A stretch of DNA of 64,000 nucleotides from Actinomyces sp. B33 (GTDB lineage: Bacteria; Actinomycetota; Actinomycetes; Actinomycetales; Actinomycetaceae). The first letter of the stretch is position 1; each line of letters starts with the position of its first letter. Shown here one piece after another: positions 16,072 to 24,974 of the stretch. Position numbers and translations under genes: made by a program. The stretch is taken from the NCBI RefSeq assembly GCF_028437565.1, contig NZ_JAMRYR010000003.1, positions 248,001 through 312,000 on the forward strand. The letters run 5' to 3'. The notes beneath the pieces are model-generated. The model was given only the letters and a program-made list of their open reading frames with translations, had not been told where the DNA came from and made no database searches.

Positions 16072-16467
16072 GTGGCCGAGGTCTTCCAGCAGTACTCGCT
16101 GTACATCATCATGGGCATCGTGCTCATCGGCATGATGTGGTTCAGCTCCAGGTCCCGCAAGCAGATGCAGGCGCAGCAGGCCGAGCGCGAGCGCTCGATG
16201 GCCGAGAACATGGTCCCCGGCGCCTGGGTCCACACCGCCGTCGGCTTCTGGGGACGCTTCGTCGACGCGGACGGGGACGTCATCGTCCTGGAGACCGCCG
16301 ACGGCGTCGAGATGTACTGGGACCGCTCGATGATCCGCGAGGTCGGCACCGAGCCTCCCTTCGCCGCCGATCCCCAGGACGAGGAGGAGGCCGACGACGC
16401 GCCCGCGGTCCTCGGACTGGACGAGCCCGCGGACCCGCAGGAATCGGACTCCGCCGAGCAGCGCTGA
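16072..16467 (+). CDS. yajC: Preprotein translocase accessory subunit YajC
   Basis: 131 residues with one N-terminal membrane helix (about 7-22, YSLYIIMGIVLIGMMWF), then a basic stretch with RSRKQMQAQQAERERSM and a soluble region with PGAWVHTAVGFWGRFVDADGDVIVLE that matches the YajC fold. The C-terminus is acidic and low in complexity. YajC associates with SecDF, whose genes follow at once. GTG start; a purine-rich GACGAAAGAGG stretch ends 8 nt before it. It likely heads a yajC-secD-secF-apt transcription unit. Confidence 0.93.
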   Translation: MAEVFQQYSLYIIMGIVLIGMMWFSSRSRKQMQAQQAERERSMAENMVPGAWVHTAVGFWGRFVDADGDVIVLETADGVEMYWDRSMIREVGTEPPFAADPQDEEEADDAPAVLGLDEPADPQESDSAEQR

Positions 16468-16498
16468 GCCCGAGGGACCGAAGGAAGAAACGAGTAAC

Positions 16499-18505
16499 GT
16501 GGCAACGAAGAAGCGCCGACCCCTGCGCTCCCTGATCGTCCTCCTCGTCGCGATGATCGCGGCCGCCGGGACGCTCGTCTACGGGAACATCGCCAAGGGA
16601 GTCTCCTACATCCCCGACCTGGCCCTCGACCTGCAGGGCGGCACCCAGCTGATCCTCACGCCGACCTCGACGCAGGAGGGCGAGCGGGCCATCACCGACG
16701 ATGACATCGCCGAGGCGATCAGCATCATCCGCAACCGCATCGACGCCTCCGGCGTCGCCGAGTCGGAGATCGCGTCGCTGGGGACGTCGAACATCGTCGT
16801 GTCGATCCCCGGCACTCCGTCGCAGGAGACCCTCGACCTCATCCGCCAGTCCTCGCAGATGAACTTCCGGCCGGTCCTCAAGGTCGGGGCCGCGATGATG
16901 GCCCCTCCCTCGGCGGACTCGGCGGCGGTCGACGCGCCGCAGTCGGGCGAATCCGCCCAGTCGGGGCAGGCCCCTCAATCCGGTCAGCCCGCGGAACCGG
17001 CGAACGGGGAGCAGTCCGGAGCCGTCGCCGAGGACGAGCCCCAGTCGGCCGTTGACGGGCCCCAGTCGACCGGCGTCGAGGCCGCCGCCCCCGTGACGAC
17101 CGCGATGGACGAGGCGACCGCGATGTCCCTCGCCGATTCCGACCAGGACGGCGTCCTGTCGTCCGAGCCCGCGACCGCCCCCGAGAACGCGTCCGACCTC
17201 GCGTGGATCACCGAGCAGGCGCTCTACGACTTCTACACCCTCGACTGCGTGGCCGCCGTCCGCACGGAGGGCCCCGCCGACCTGCCGTACGCGGCCTGCG
17301 ACACGACATCGGGCCTGAAGTACCTCCTCGGCCCGGTGACCGTCCCCGGCTCCGACCTCGAATCGGCATCCGCCGGCCAGGTCTACAACTCGACGGGTCA
17401 GACGACCGGCGAATGGGGCGTCGACCTGCAGTTCAACCAGGCCGGCACCGAGGCCTTCGCCGAGTCCTCCGAGATCCTCTACTCCTTCCATGACGCCGAC
17501 GCCGACGGATCGACCTTCTTCACCACGCCCGACCGCAACCACTTCGCGGTCGTCCTCGACGGCTCGGTCATCACCGCGCCCTCGATGAACGCGATCATCA
17601 GCTCCGGCCAGGCCCAGATCACCGGCTCCTTCACGGCCTCCAGCGCCTCGTCGCTGGCCAACCAGCTGAACTTCGGCTCCCTTCCGCTGAACTTCGACGT
17701 CGAGTCCGAGCAGCAGATCTCCGCCACGCTGGGATCCGATCACCTGCGGATGGGCCTGTGGGCCGGCCTCATCGGCCTGCTCCTCGTCGTCGTCTACCTC
17801 ATCTGGCAGTACCGGGGGCTGGCGATCGTCTCCGCCGGATCCCTCGTCATCGCCAGCGTCATCACCTACCTCGTGATCTCCCTGCTCTCGTGGTGGATGG
17901 GCTACCGACTGTCCCTGGCGGGCGTGGCCGGCCTCATCATGGCGATCGGCGTGACGACCGACTCCTTCATCGTCTACTTCGAGCGCATCCGCGACGAGGT
18001 CCGCGACGGGCGCCCGCTGGTCGCCGCCGTCAACGAGGGCTGGGACCGGGCGAAGCGGACGATCGTCGTGTCCGACGCGGTGAACCTCGTCGCAGCGGCC
18101 GTCCTCTATTTCCTGGCCGTCGGCGGCGTCCAGGGATTCGCCTTCACCCTGGGCGTGACGACCGTCATCGACCTCGTCGTCATCTTCCTCTTCACCCACC
18201 CGGCGATGGAGCTGCTGATCCGCACCCGATTCTTCGGCCAGGGCCACAGGCTCTCGGGCCTGGACCCCGAGCACCTCGGAGCGAAGAACTCCCTGGTCTA
18301 CGCCGGTCGCGGCCGAGTCGTCGCCCGCGGGGACGCCGCCTCATCGGCCCCCGCCGCGGCCGCCCCGGCGATGTCCCTGGCCGAGCGCCGCCGCCTCGAG
18401 CGGATCGAGGCCGAGCGCGAGTCCGCCCAGGAGCGGAGCGCGGCCGACGGACCGGTGACGGCCGTCGACGCGCCCGCCGACGAACAGGAAGGACAGAAGC
18501 GATGA
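16499..18505 (+). CDS. secD: Protein translocase subunit SecD
   Basis: 668 residues, longer than E. coli SecD (615). A membrane helix at about residues 11-30 precedes DLALDLQGGTQLIL, the conserved D1 motif. The periplasmic region (about 40-415) contains a Ser/Gln/Pro/Ala-rich insertion at about 137-190 with several PQSG repeats. Five C-terminal membrane helices follow, with the D4-type motif SLAGVAGLIMAIGVTTDSF and the FERIRDEVRDG loop. SecD uses the proton gradient to help pull proteins out of SecYEG. A charged cytoplasmic tail (about 610-668) ends the protein. The stop overlaps the secF start. Confidence 0.96.
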   Translation: MATKKRRPLRSLIVLLVAMIAAAGTLVYGNIAKGVSYIPDLALDLQGGTQLILTPTSTQEGERAITDDDIAEAISIIRNRIDASGVAESEIASLGTSNIVVSIPGTPSQETLDLIRQSSQMNFRPVLKVGAAMMAPPSADSAAVDAPQSGESAQSGQAPQSGQPAEPANGEQSGAVAEDEPQSAVDGPQSTGVEAAAPVTTAMDEATAMSLADSDQDGVLSSEPATAPENASDLAWITEQALYDFYTLDCVAAVRTEGPADLPYAACDTTSGLKYLLGPVTVPGSDLESASAGQVYNSTGQTTGEWGVDLQFNQAGTEAFAESSEILYSFHDADADGSTFFTTPDRNHFAVVLDGSVITAPSMNAIISSGQAQITGSFTASSASSLANQLNFGSLPLNFDVESEQQISATLGSDHLRMGLWAGLIGLLLVVVYLIWQYRGLAIVSAGSLVIASVITYLVISLLSWWMGYRLSLAGVAGLIMAIGVTTDSFIVYFERIRDEVRDGRPLVAAVNEGWDRAKRTIVVSDAVNLVAAAVLYFLAVGGVQGFAFTLGVTTVIDLVVIFLFTHPAMELLIRTRFFGQGHRLSGLDPEHLGAKNSLVYAGRGRVVARGDAASSAPAAAAPAMSLAERRRLERIEAERESAQERSAADGPVTAVDAPADEQEGQKR

Positions 18506-19581
18506 TGAGCTTCGCCCAGTGGGGCAACGCCCTCTACTCGGGGGAGAAGTCCTACCGAGTCGTCCCCAACCGCAGGATCTTCGCCGGCGTCGCCGCGGCG
18601 GTCATCGTCCTGGGCTTCGCCCTGGCCGCGATCATCGGCCTCAACCGGTCGATCGAGTTCACCGGCGGATCCCAGTTCGACGTGACGAACATCTCCGATC
18701 AGTCGGAGTCGGCCGCGGCCGCGGCGGTCAGGGGAACCGGCCTCGTCGACGACGTGCGCGTGACCCTCGTCGGCTCCGAGGGCGTCCGGATCCAGACCCC
18801 GTCCCTGGACTCGGCCTCCACCGCCGCCGTGCGCGACGCCCTCGTCTCCGCCTACGGCGTGTCCGACGCCGATGTCCAGTCCTCCTCGATCGGCCCCTCG
18901 TGGGGCGCCTCGGTGACGTCGAAGGCCGCCCAATCGCTGGTGATCTTCATGATCCTCGTCGCGATCCTCATGACGATCTACTTCCGCTCGTGGGAGATGG
19001 CCGCCGCCGCCCTGCTCGCCCTCCTCCACGACGTCGCCGTCACCGTCGGCGTCTTCGCGATCGGCCAGTTCGAGGTCTCCCCGGCCACCGTCATCGGCTT
19101 CCTGACGATCCTCGGGTACTCGCTCTACGACACCGTCGTCGTCTTCGACAAGGTGCGCGAGCTGACGACCGACGTCTACGACCAGAAGCGGTACACCTTC
19201 GCCGAGTACGTCAACCTCGCCGTCAACCAGACGATGGTCCGGTCGATCAACACCTCGGTCGTCGCGCTCCTGCCGGTCGGGGCGATCCTCTTCATCGGCC
19301 TGGCCACCCTCGGCTCGGGGACCCTGACCGACATCTCCCTGGCCCTCTTCACCGGCATGATCGCGGGAACCTACTCGTCGATCTTCATCGCCTCGCCACT
19401 CCTCGTCCTGTTCCGCGAGCGCGGGACCCGCACGCGCGAGCACGACGCCCTCGTCGCCCGCTCCCGGGCGGCGTCCTCCGAGGACGGGGCCGCCCCCGCG
19501 CCGGTCCGCGTCGCCCCGATCACCCCGGGTCGCCGCCTGAGCAACGACCACCAGCCGACGAGGAAGAGGACCCGCCGATGA
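18502..19581 (+). CDS. secF: Protein translocase subunit SecF
   Basis: 359 residues. The N-terminal helix (about 28-48) leads to SIEFTGGSQFDV, the SecF hallmark, and the membrane domain carries TILGYSLYDTVVVFDKVREL near residue 210 and NTSVVALLPVGAILF near 251. Six membrane helices are predicted by eye, the usual number. Two adjacent ATGs (18502, 18505) are possible; the first overlaps the secD stop as ATGA. The protein ends in a basic, disordered tail. It partners SecD in the same operon and overlaps apt by 4 nt. Confidence 0.96.
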   Translation: MMSFAQWGNALYSGEKSYRVVPNRRIFAGVAAAVIVLGFALAAIIGLNRSIEFTGGSQFDVTNISDQSESAAAAAVRGTGLVDDVRVTLVGSEGVRIQTPSLDSASTAAVRDALVSAYGVSDADVQSSSIGPSWGASVTSKAAQSLVIFMILVAILMTIYFRSWEMAAAALLALLHDVAVTVGVFAIGQFEVSPATVIGFLTILGYSLYDTVVVFDKVRELTTDVYDQKRYTFAEYVNLAVNQTMVRSINTSVVALLPVGAILFIGLATLGSGTLTDISLALFTGMIAGTYSSIFIASPLLVLFRERGTRTREHDALVARSRAASSEDGAAPAPVRVAPITPGRRLSNDHQPTRKRTRR

Positions 19582-20117
19582 GCGCCGAACTCGGCGAGAG
19601 GATCGCCCGCCTCGTCTCGGACAACCTCGGCCTCGTCGAGGACTTCCCCGAGCCGGGCGTGCTCTTCCGCGACATCACCCCCCTGATCGCCAACGGACCG
19701 GCCTTCAAGGAGCTCATCGACCTGCTCTGCGACCGCTACGCGGGCAGGATCGACGCGGTCGCCGGACTCGAATCGCGCGGATTCATCCTCGGAGCCCCCG
19801 TGGCGGCCCAGCTGGGCATCGGGATGCTGACCATCCGCAAGGCCGGCAAGCTGCCGGGTCGCGTCATCGGCGTCGACTACGCCCTCGAGTACGGCACCGC
19901 CCGGATGGAGATCCACCCCGAGGCCGTCGAGGAGGGCTCGCGCGTCCTCATCGTCGACGACGTCCTGGCGACCGGCGGGACCGCCGGGGCCTCCGTCGAG
20001 CTGCTCCGCCGCTGCGGGGCCGAGATCGAGGCGATCGCCGTCCTCCTCGAGCTCGAGGCCCTCCGGGGGCGCGACGCGCTCCCGGGAGTCGCAGTGGAGT
20101 CCGCTCTTCTCGTCTGA
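19578..20117 (+). CDS. apt: Adenine phosphoribosyltransferase
   Basis: 179 residues. FPEPGVLFRDITPLI near the N-terminus is diagnostic for Apt, AGLESRGFILGAPVA belongs to the flexible-loop region, and VLIVDDVLATGGTAGAS (about residues 122-138) is the PRPP-binding loop. It converts adenine and PRPP to AMP in purine salvage. The apt position between secF and relA is the same as in M. tuberculosis (Rv2584c). ATG overlaps the secF stop. It ends 45 nt before relA, which seems to have its own promoter. Confidence 0.96.
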   Translation: MSAELGERIARLVSDNLGLVEDFPEPGVLFRDITPLIANGPAFKELIDLLCDRYAGRIDAVAGLESRGFILGAPVAAQLGIGMLTIRKAGKLPGRVIGVDYALEYGTARMEIHPEAVEEGSRVLIVDDVLATGGTAGASVELLRRCGAEIEAIAVLLELEALRGRDALPGVAVESALLV

Positions 20118-20150
20118 CGAGGGACGAATGTACCGCAGGTCACACCCGGG

Positions 20151-20156
20151 TATCAT
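20151..20156 (+). promoter_or_regulatory. -10 hexamer TATCAT of relA, likely leaderless
   Basis: TATCAT is a near-consensus -10 box ending 6 nt before the relA ATG at 20163. GGAG follows immediately but is only 2 nt from the ATG, too close to work as a ribosome binding site, so a leaderless mRNA is more likely. Confidence 0.5.
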
Positions 20157-20162
20157 GGAGCA

Positions 20163-22493
20163 ATGAGCGACCACGACACCTCCCAGGGGCCACGGATCCC
20201 CGCCGCCAGCTCCTTCGTCCGCTCGGGGCTCGTGTGGTTCGGAGCCCGGTCGCGCGCCTCGATCCCCGAGATCGAGCCCCTGATCCGCGCGCTGCGCGCC
20301 AACCACCCCAAGGCCGACGTGTCGGTCATCGAGCGCGCCTACCGCACCGCCGAGCTCCAGCACCGCGGGCAGATCAGGAAGTCCGGCGAACCCTACATCA
20401 CCCATCCCGTGGCGGTGGCGACGATCCTCGCGGAGATGGGGATGACGACGCCGACGCTGGTCGCCGCCCTCCTGCACGACACCGTCGAGGACACCGACTA
20501 CACCGTCGAGGAACTGACCGCCGACTACGGGCAGGCCATCGCCGCCCTCGTCGACGGCGTCACCAAGCTCGACAAGGTCCAGTACGGGGCGGCCGCGCAG
20601 GCCGAGACGCTGCGCAAGATGCTCGTCGCCATGAGCCACGACATCCGCGTCCTGCTCATCAAACTCGCCGATCGCCTCCACAACGCGCGGACCTGGCGCT
20701 TCGTCCCCGTGGGATCGGCGAAGAAGAAGGCCCAGGAGACCCTCGAGATCTACGCGCCCCTGGCCCACCGCCTCGGCATGAACATGGTCAAGTGGGAGCT
20801 CGAGGAGCTCTCGTTCAAGACCCTCTATCCGGAGATCTACTCCGAGATCGACCACCTCGTCGCCGAGCGCGCCCCCCAGCGCGAGGTCTACCTGCGCGAC
20901 GTCATCGCCCAGATCGAGGAGGACCTGCGCCGTTCGGGCACCAAGGGCACGGTCACCGGCCGCCCGAAGAACCACTACTCGATCTATCAGAAGATGATCG
21001 TGCGCGGCAAGGCCTTCGACGAGATCTTCGACCTCGTCGCCGTTCGGGTCCTCGTCGACTCCATCAAGGACTGCTACGCGGTCCTCGGCTCGCTCCACGG
21101 CCGCTGGAACCCCATCCCCGGGCGTTTCAAGGACTACATCGCGATGCCGAAGTTCAACCTCTACCAGTCCCTCCACACGACGGTCATCGGCCCGGGCGGC
21201 AAGCCCGTCGAGATCCAGATCCGCACCTTCGAGATGCACGAGCGCGCCGAGCACGGCGTCGCCGCCCACTGGAAGTACAAGCAGAACCCGAACGCGACCT
21301 CGGGCGCCGACCCGGACAAGATGAGCTCGGAGGAGCAGGCGAACTGGCTGCGCTCCCTCGTCGAGATGGAGCGGGAGACCGGGGACCCGGAGGAGTTCCT
21401 CGATTCGTTGCGCTACGAGATCGCCGGCGACGAGGTCTACGTCTTCACCCCCAAGGGCGAGGTCGTCGTCCTGCCGGCCAGGGCCACGCCCGTCGACTTC
21501 GCCTACGCCGTCCACACCGAGGTGGGGCACCGCACCGTGGGGGCGAAGGTCAACGGGCGCCTCGTCTCCCTCGACACCCGGCTCGAATCGGGAGAGACCG
21601 TCGAGGTCGTCACCTCGAAGTCGGACAAGGCCGGGCCCTCGCGGGACTGGCTCGCGTTCGTCGCCTCGCCGCGCGCCCGATCGAAGATCAAGTCGTGGTT
21701 CTCCCGCGAGCGCCGCGACGAGGCCATCGAGGAGGGCAAGGAGCACCTGGCCCGCGCGATGCGCAAGCAGAATCTGCCGCTTCAGCGGCTGATGAACCAC
21801 GACTCGGTGATGTCGGTGGCGACCTCGCTGGGCTACTCCGACGTGTCGAGCCTGTACGCGGCCGTCGGGGAGAACCAGATCTCCCCGCAGAACGTCGTGT
21901 CGAAGCTCGTCGAGATCCTCGGCGGCGGCGACGGGACGGAGGAGACCCTGGCCGAGGCGATCACCCCCTCGACGGCGCGAGCCCGGTCGGGCGCTCACGA
22001 GACCGGCGGCATCGAGGTCTCCGGTATGGACGCCAACGAGATCTGGATCAAGCTCGCCAAATGCTGCACGCCGGTGCCGGGCGACGAGATCGTCGGCTTC
22101 ATCACCCGCGGCCAGGGGGTGTCGGTCCATCGCAGCTCGTGCCACAACGCCGTCCGGCTCGAGGAGCTCCAGCCCGAGCGCTTCGTCGACGTCGCGTGGA
22201 GCGCCGACCGGACGGGAACGCCCTTCAGGGTGCAGATCGAGATCCGCGCGCTCGACCGGGGAGGGCTCCTGTCGGATCTGACGAGGGTCCTGTCCGACTA
22301 CCGGGTGAACATCCTCTCGGTGGCGATGCGCACCTCGGCCGACCAGGTGTCGACGGGCCGGTTCGGCTTCGAGTTGGCGGACCTGGGGCATCTGGACGCG
22401 ATCCTGTCGGCGCTGCGCCGCGTCGACGGGGTGTTCGAGGCCGTGCGCTTGACGGGGGAGCAGCGCAACGGGGCCCAGACCGCGAAAGTGTGA
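20163..22493 (+). CDS. relA: Bifunctional (p)ppGpp synthetase/hydrolase Rel
   Basis: 776 residues with the full long-RSH architecture. The HD hydrolase domain has an intact ALLHDTVEDTD motif (about residues 99-109), so hydrolase activity is expected. The synthetase domain has GRPKNHYSIYQKM and GRFKDYIA; the RFKD (RXKD) form is the one associated with bifunctional enzymes. TGS (about 415-475), a zinc-finger/helical region with CCTPVPGD near 638 and a C-terminal ACT domain follow. It controls the stringent response to amino acid shortage. The order apt-relA matches Rv2584c-Rv2583c. Confidence 0.97.
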   Translation: MSDHDTSQGPRIPAASSFVRSGLVWFGARSRASIPEIEPLIRALRANHPKADVSVIERAYRTAELQHRGQIRKSGEPYITHPVAVATILAEMGMTTPTLVAALLHDTVEDTDYTVEELTADYGQAIAALVDGVTKLDKVQYGAAAQAETLRKMLVAMSHDIRVLLIKLADRLHNARTWRFVPVGSAKKKAQETLEIYAPLAHRLGMNMVKWELEELSFKTLYPEIYSEIDHLVAERAPQREVYLRDVIAQIEEDLRRSGTKGTVTGRPKNHYSIYQKMIVRGKAFDEIFDLVAVRVLVDSIKDCYAVLGSLHGRWNPIPGRFKDYIAMPKFNLYQSLHTTVIGPGGKPVEIQIRTFEMHERAEHGVAAHWKYKQNPNATSGADPDKMSSEEQANWLRSLVEMERETGDPEEFLDSLRYEIAGDEVYVFTPKGEVVVLPARATPVDFAYAVHTEVGHRTVGAKVNGRLVSLDTRLESGETVEVVTSKSDKAGPSRDWLAFVASPRARSKIKSWFSRERRDEAIEEGKEHLARAMRKQNLPLQRLMNHDSVMSVATSLGYSDVSSLYAAVGENQISPQNVVSKLVEILGGGDGTEETLAEAITPSTARARSGAHETGGIEVSGMDANEIWIKLAKCCTPVPGDEIVGFITRGQGVSVHRSSCHNAVRLEELQPERFVDVAWSADRTGTPFRVQIEIRALDRGGLLSDLTRVLSDYRVNILSVAMRTSADQVSTGRFGFELADLGHLDAILSALRRVDGVFEAVRLTGEQRNGAQTAKV

Positions 22494-22590
22494 CCTGCGC
22501 GGGGTTTCGCCTCGCCTCGTTCCGGCTTTCGAACCGTTGCGACTACCATAGGAGAGGTGTGCCACACTGGCACTCGGCGTGCCCGCTCAT

Positions 22591-22614
22591 CCGGGCGCGC
22601 AGCACCGCGCCCGG
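22591..22614 (+). terminator. GC hairpin between relA and the DUF349 gene
   Basis: A perfect 9-bp stem, CCGGGCGCG pairing with CGCGCCCGG across a 6-nt loop, lies 97 nt after the relA stop and 34 nt before the next start. It is followed by the AT-rich ATTACG and AATATTG rather than by a T-run. It could end relA transcripts or form part of the leader of the next gene. Confidence 0.4.
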
Positions 22615-22648
22615 GCATTACGCCCTCGTCAATATTGTGAGGAACATC

Positions 22649-24166
22649 GTGACCACGACGTCGATTCCGCAGGCCAACGACCCCGACACCTCCGAACCGC
22701 AGCAGAGCGCCGCCGCGTCGGAGGAGGCGGCGACCCCGATCGACTCGGCTCCCGCGGCCGAAAGGGACGACCAGGCCCCGGCCTCACCGGCCCCGCAGAC
22801 CTCGACCGAGGACGCGGCCGCCCCCGTGACGCCCTCCTCCGACGACCAGGCGCCCGCGCCCGCCCAGCCCGCCACCGCCGCCCTCGACGCGGGGTCCGCC
22901 GTCTCGGACGAGAAGATCGCCTGGAGCGATGTCCCCGCCCACCCGTTCGCCCGCATCGATGAGGCCGGCACCGTCTACGTCGTCGATGACGGCTCCGAGC
23001 GCGTCATCGGCGGATACCCCGAGGGCATCCCCGCCGCCCCCTACGCGCTCTACGAGCGGCGCTTCGCCGACCTCGAGGCGACGATCCGCCTCTTCGAGGA
23101 CCGCCTGGCCTCCCTGGCGCCCAAGGAGATCGACCAGACCCTGACGACGATCCGCGAGGCCGTCGTCTCCCCGAACGCGATCGGCGACCTGGCCGGCCTG
23201 CGCGCGCGCGTCGAGGCCCTCGGGGCCGTCGCCGAGCAGCGCAAGGAGCAGGCCCGCGAGGAACGCAGGGCCGCGCGCGAGGCGGCCCTCGTCGAGCGCA
23301 CCGCGGTGGTCGAGAGGGCCGAGGCGATCGGCTCCCAGGACCCGGACAAGACCCATTGGAAGCAGTCCGGGCAGGCGCTGCGCGATCTCCTCGACGAGTG
23401 GAAGACCCTCCAGAGGCGCGGCCCGCGCCTCGACAAGTCGACCGAGGACGAGCTGTGGAAGCGCTTCTCCTCGGCGCGCACCCAGTTCGACCGCCGACGC
23501 CGCCAGTACTTCTCCGCCCTCGACCAGGCCCAGGCCGAGGCCAAGCACATCAAGGAGGCGCTCATCGCCGAGGCCGAGGCCCTTCAGGGCTCGACCGACT
23601 GGGGGGCGACCTCGGGGGCCTACCGCGACCTGATGAACCGGTGGAAGGCCGCTCCGCGGGCCTCGCGCAGGGAGGACGACGCCCTGTGGGCGCGGTTCCG
23701 CGCCGCGCAGCAGGTGTTCTTCGACGCCCGACGCGCCAAGGACGAGGCCACCGATTCGGAGTACCGGGCGAATCTGGAGGCGAAGGAGGCGATCCTCGTC
23801 GAGGCTGAGAAGATCCTCCCGATCACCGACCTCGAACAGGCCAAGTCGCAGCTCCGCCAGATCCAGGACCGCTGGGACGAGGTCGGCCGCGTCCCCTCCG
23901 CCGACCTGCACCGCATCGACGCGCGATTGCGCGCCGTCGAATCCGCGGTCCGCCAGGCCGAGGAGAAGGAATGGCAGCGGACCAACCCCGAGACGCGCGC
24001 CCGCGCCGAGGGGATGCTCGGCCAGCTCGAGGACCAGGTCGCCCAGCTCGAAGCGGACGTGGCGCGGGCCCGGGCCGAGGGCGACGACAAGAAGGCCGCG
24101 AACCTCGCCGACGCCCTGTCGACGAAGAAGGCATGGCTCGACCAGATCCGCGCGTCGATGGCCTGA
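22649..24166 (+). CDS. DUF349 repeat protein
   Basis: 505 residues. The first 90 are Ala/Pro/Glu-rich and disordered. A folded segment with HPFARIDEAGTVYVVDDG follows, and then about 350 residues of charged helices made of tandem DUF349 units (conserved W-x-x-x-G...W-K-x-L...LW-x-R-F pattern, visible three times as WKTLQRRGPRL, WKAAPRASRRED and WDEVGRVPSADL). DUF349 proteins are common in actinobacteria; a link to ribosome rescue or tmRNA has been suggested for distant forms but the function is open. The GTG at 22649 is chosen for the GAGGA placed 5 nt upstream; an in-frame GTG at 22637 is possible. Confidence 0.8.
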   Translation: MTTTSIPQANDPDTSEPQQSAAASEEAATPIDSAPAAERDDQAPASPAPQTSTEDAAAPVTPSSDDQAPAPAQPATAALDAGSAVSDEKIAWSDVPAHPFARIDEAGTVYVVDDGSERVIGGYPEGIPAAPYALYERRFADLEATIRLFEDRLASLAPKEIDQTLTTIREAVVSPNAIGDLAGLRARVEALGAVAEQRKEQAREERRAAREAALVERTAVVERAEAIGSQDPDKTHWKQSGQALRDLLDEWKTLQRRGPRLDKSTEDELWKRFSSARTQFDRRRRQYFSALDQAQAEAKHIKEALIAEAEALQGSTDWGATSGAYRDLMNRWKAAPRASRREDDALWARFRAAQQVFFDARRAKDEATDSEYRANLEAKEAILVEAEKILPITDLEQAKSQLRQIQDRWDEVGRVPSADLHRIDARLRAVESAVRQAEEKEWQRTNPETRARAEGMLGQLEDQVAQLEADVARARAEGDDKKAANLADALSTKKAWLDQIRASMA

Positions 24167-24171
24167 TCCCC

Positions 24172-24900
24172 ATGCGGATTCACGTGATCCCGTCGCCGTA
24201 CTACGCGGCGAACTCCCTCGTCCTCGTCCCCGGCGGGGGCTCACAGGCCCTCGTCGTCGACCCCTCGGCGGGAGTGCGCGACGAGCTCCGCTCGGTCCTC
24301 GACGAGGCCGGCGCCCGTGCGGCGGCCGTCCTGGCCACCCACGGGCACCCGGATCACGTGTGGGACTGCGCGGAGGTCGCCTCATGGGGCGGGGACGGTC
24401 GGGACGCGCCGCCGGCGCCGGTGTACGTCCCCGGCCCGGACCTCTACCGGATGGACGACCCCCTGGCGGGCGTCCCGATGGAGCCCCCCATCGAACTCGG
24501 GCCGTGGCGCAAGCCGGAGGATCTGCGGGCCTTCCCCGCGGGCTCGGTCGAGATCGTCGAGGGCGTCTGGCTCAAGATGATCCCGGCCCCCGGTCATTCC
24601 GAGGGGTCGGCCGTGTTCATCGGCCACTGCGACATCGAGGTGCGCGTCGGGCGGGAGACCTTCGTCCGGGCCGACACCCCGGTCCCGTGGGCGATGCCCG
24701 GGGACGTGATCTTCGCCGGCTCGGTCGGCCGCACCGACCTGCCCGGCGGGGACGAGACGCAGATGCGCCATTCGCTGCGGACGATCTCCAACGCCCTCGA
24801 CCCCCGGACGATCCTCATCCCCGGCCACGGCCCGGCCACGCGGCTGTCGGACGAGATCACGACGAACCCGTACCTCATCCGCGCCCGGACCCTCGGCTGA
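24172..24900 (+). CDS. MBL-fold metallo-hydrolase (glyoxalase II-like)
   Basis: 242 residues with a complete metallo-beta-lactamase site: THGHPDHV (about residues 55-62), PGHSEGSAVF, AGSVGRTDLPGGD (about 182-194) and the last histidine in IPGHGP. The SVGRTD-GGD pattern is typical of glyoxalase II-like and persulfide dioxygenase-like enzymes. It lies between relA and hisS exactly as Rv2581c does in M. tuberculosis, where it is annotated as a probable glyoxalase II. Substrate is not proven. The ATG lies 5 nt after the DUF349 stop. Confidence 0.88.
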   Translation: MRIHVIPSPYYAANSLVLVPGGGSQALVVDPSAGVRDELRSVLDEAGARAAAVLATHGHPDHVWDCAEVASWGGDGRDAPPAPVYVPGPDLYRMDDPLAGVPMEPPIELGPWRKPEDLRAFPAGSVEIVEGVWLKMIPAPGHSEGSAVFIGHCDIEVRVGRETFVRADTPVPWAMPGDVIFAGSVGRTDLPGGDETQMRHSLRTISNALDPRTILIPGHGPATRLSDEITTNPYLIRARTLG

Positions 24901-24974
24901 CCGCCCGGGCCGGCGGAGCCGGCCCGGGGCCCGTCCGGTTCGGGTCGGCGGGTCCGCCGTGGAAGAATGGCCTC

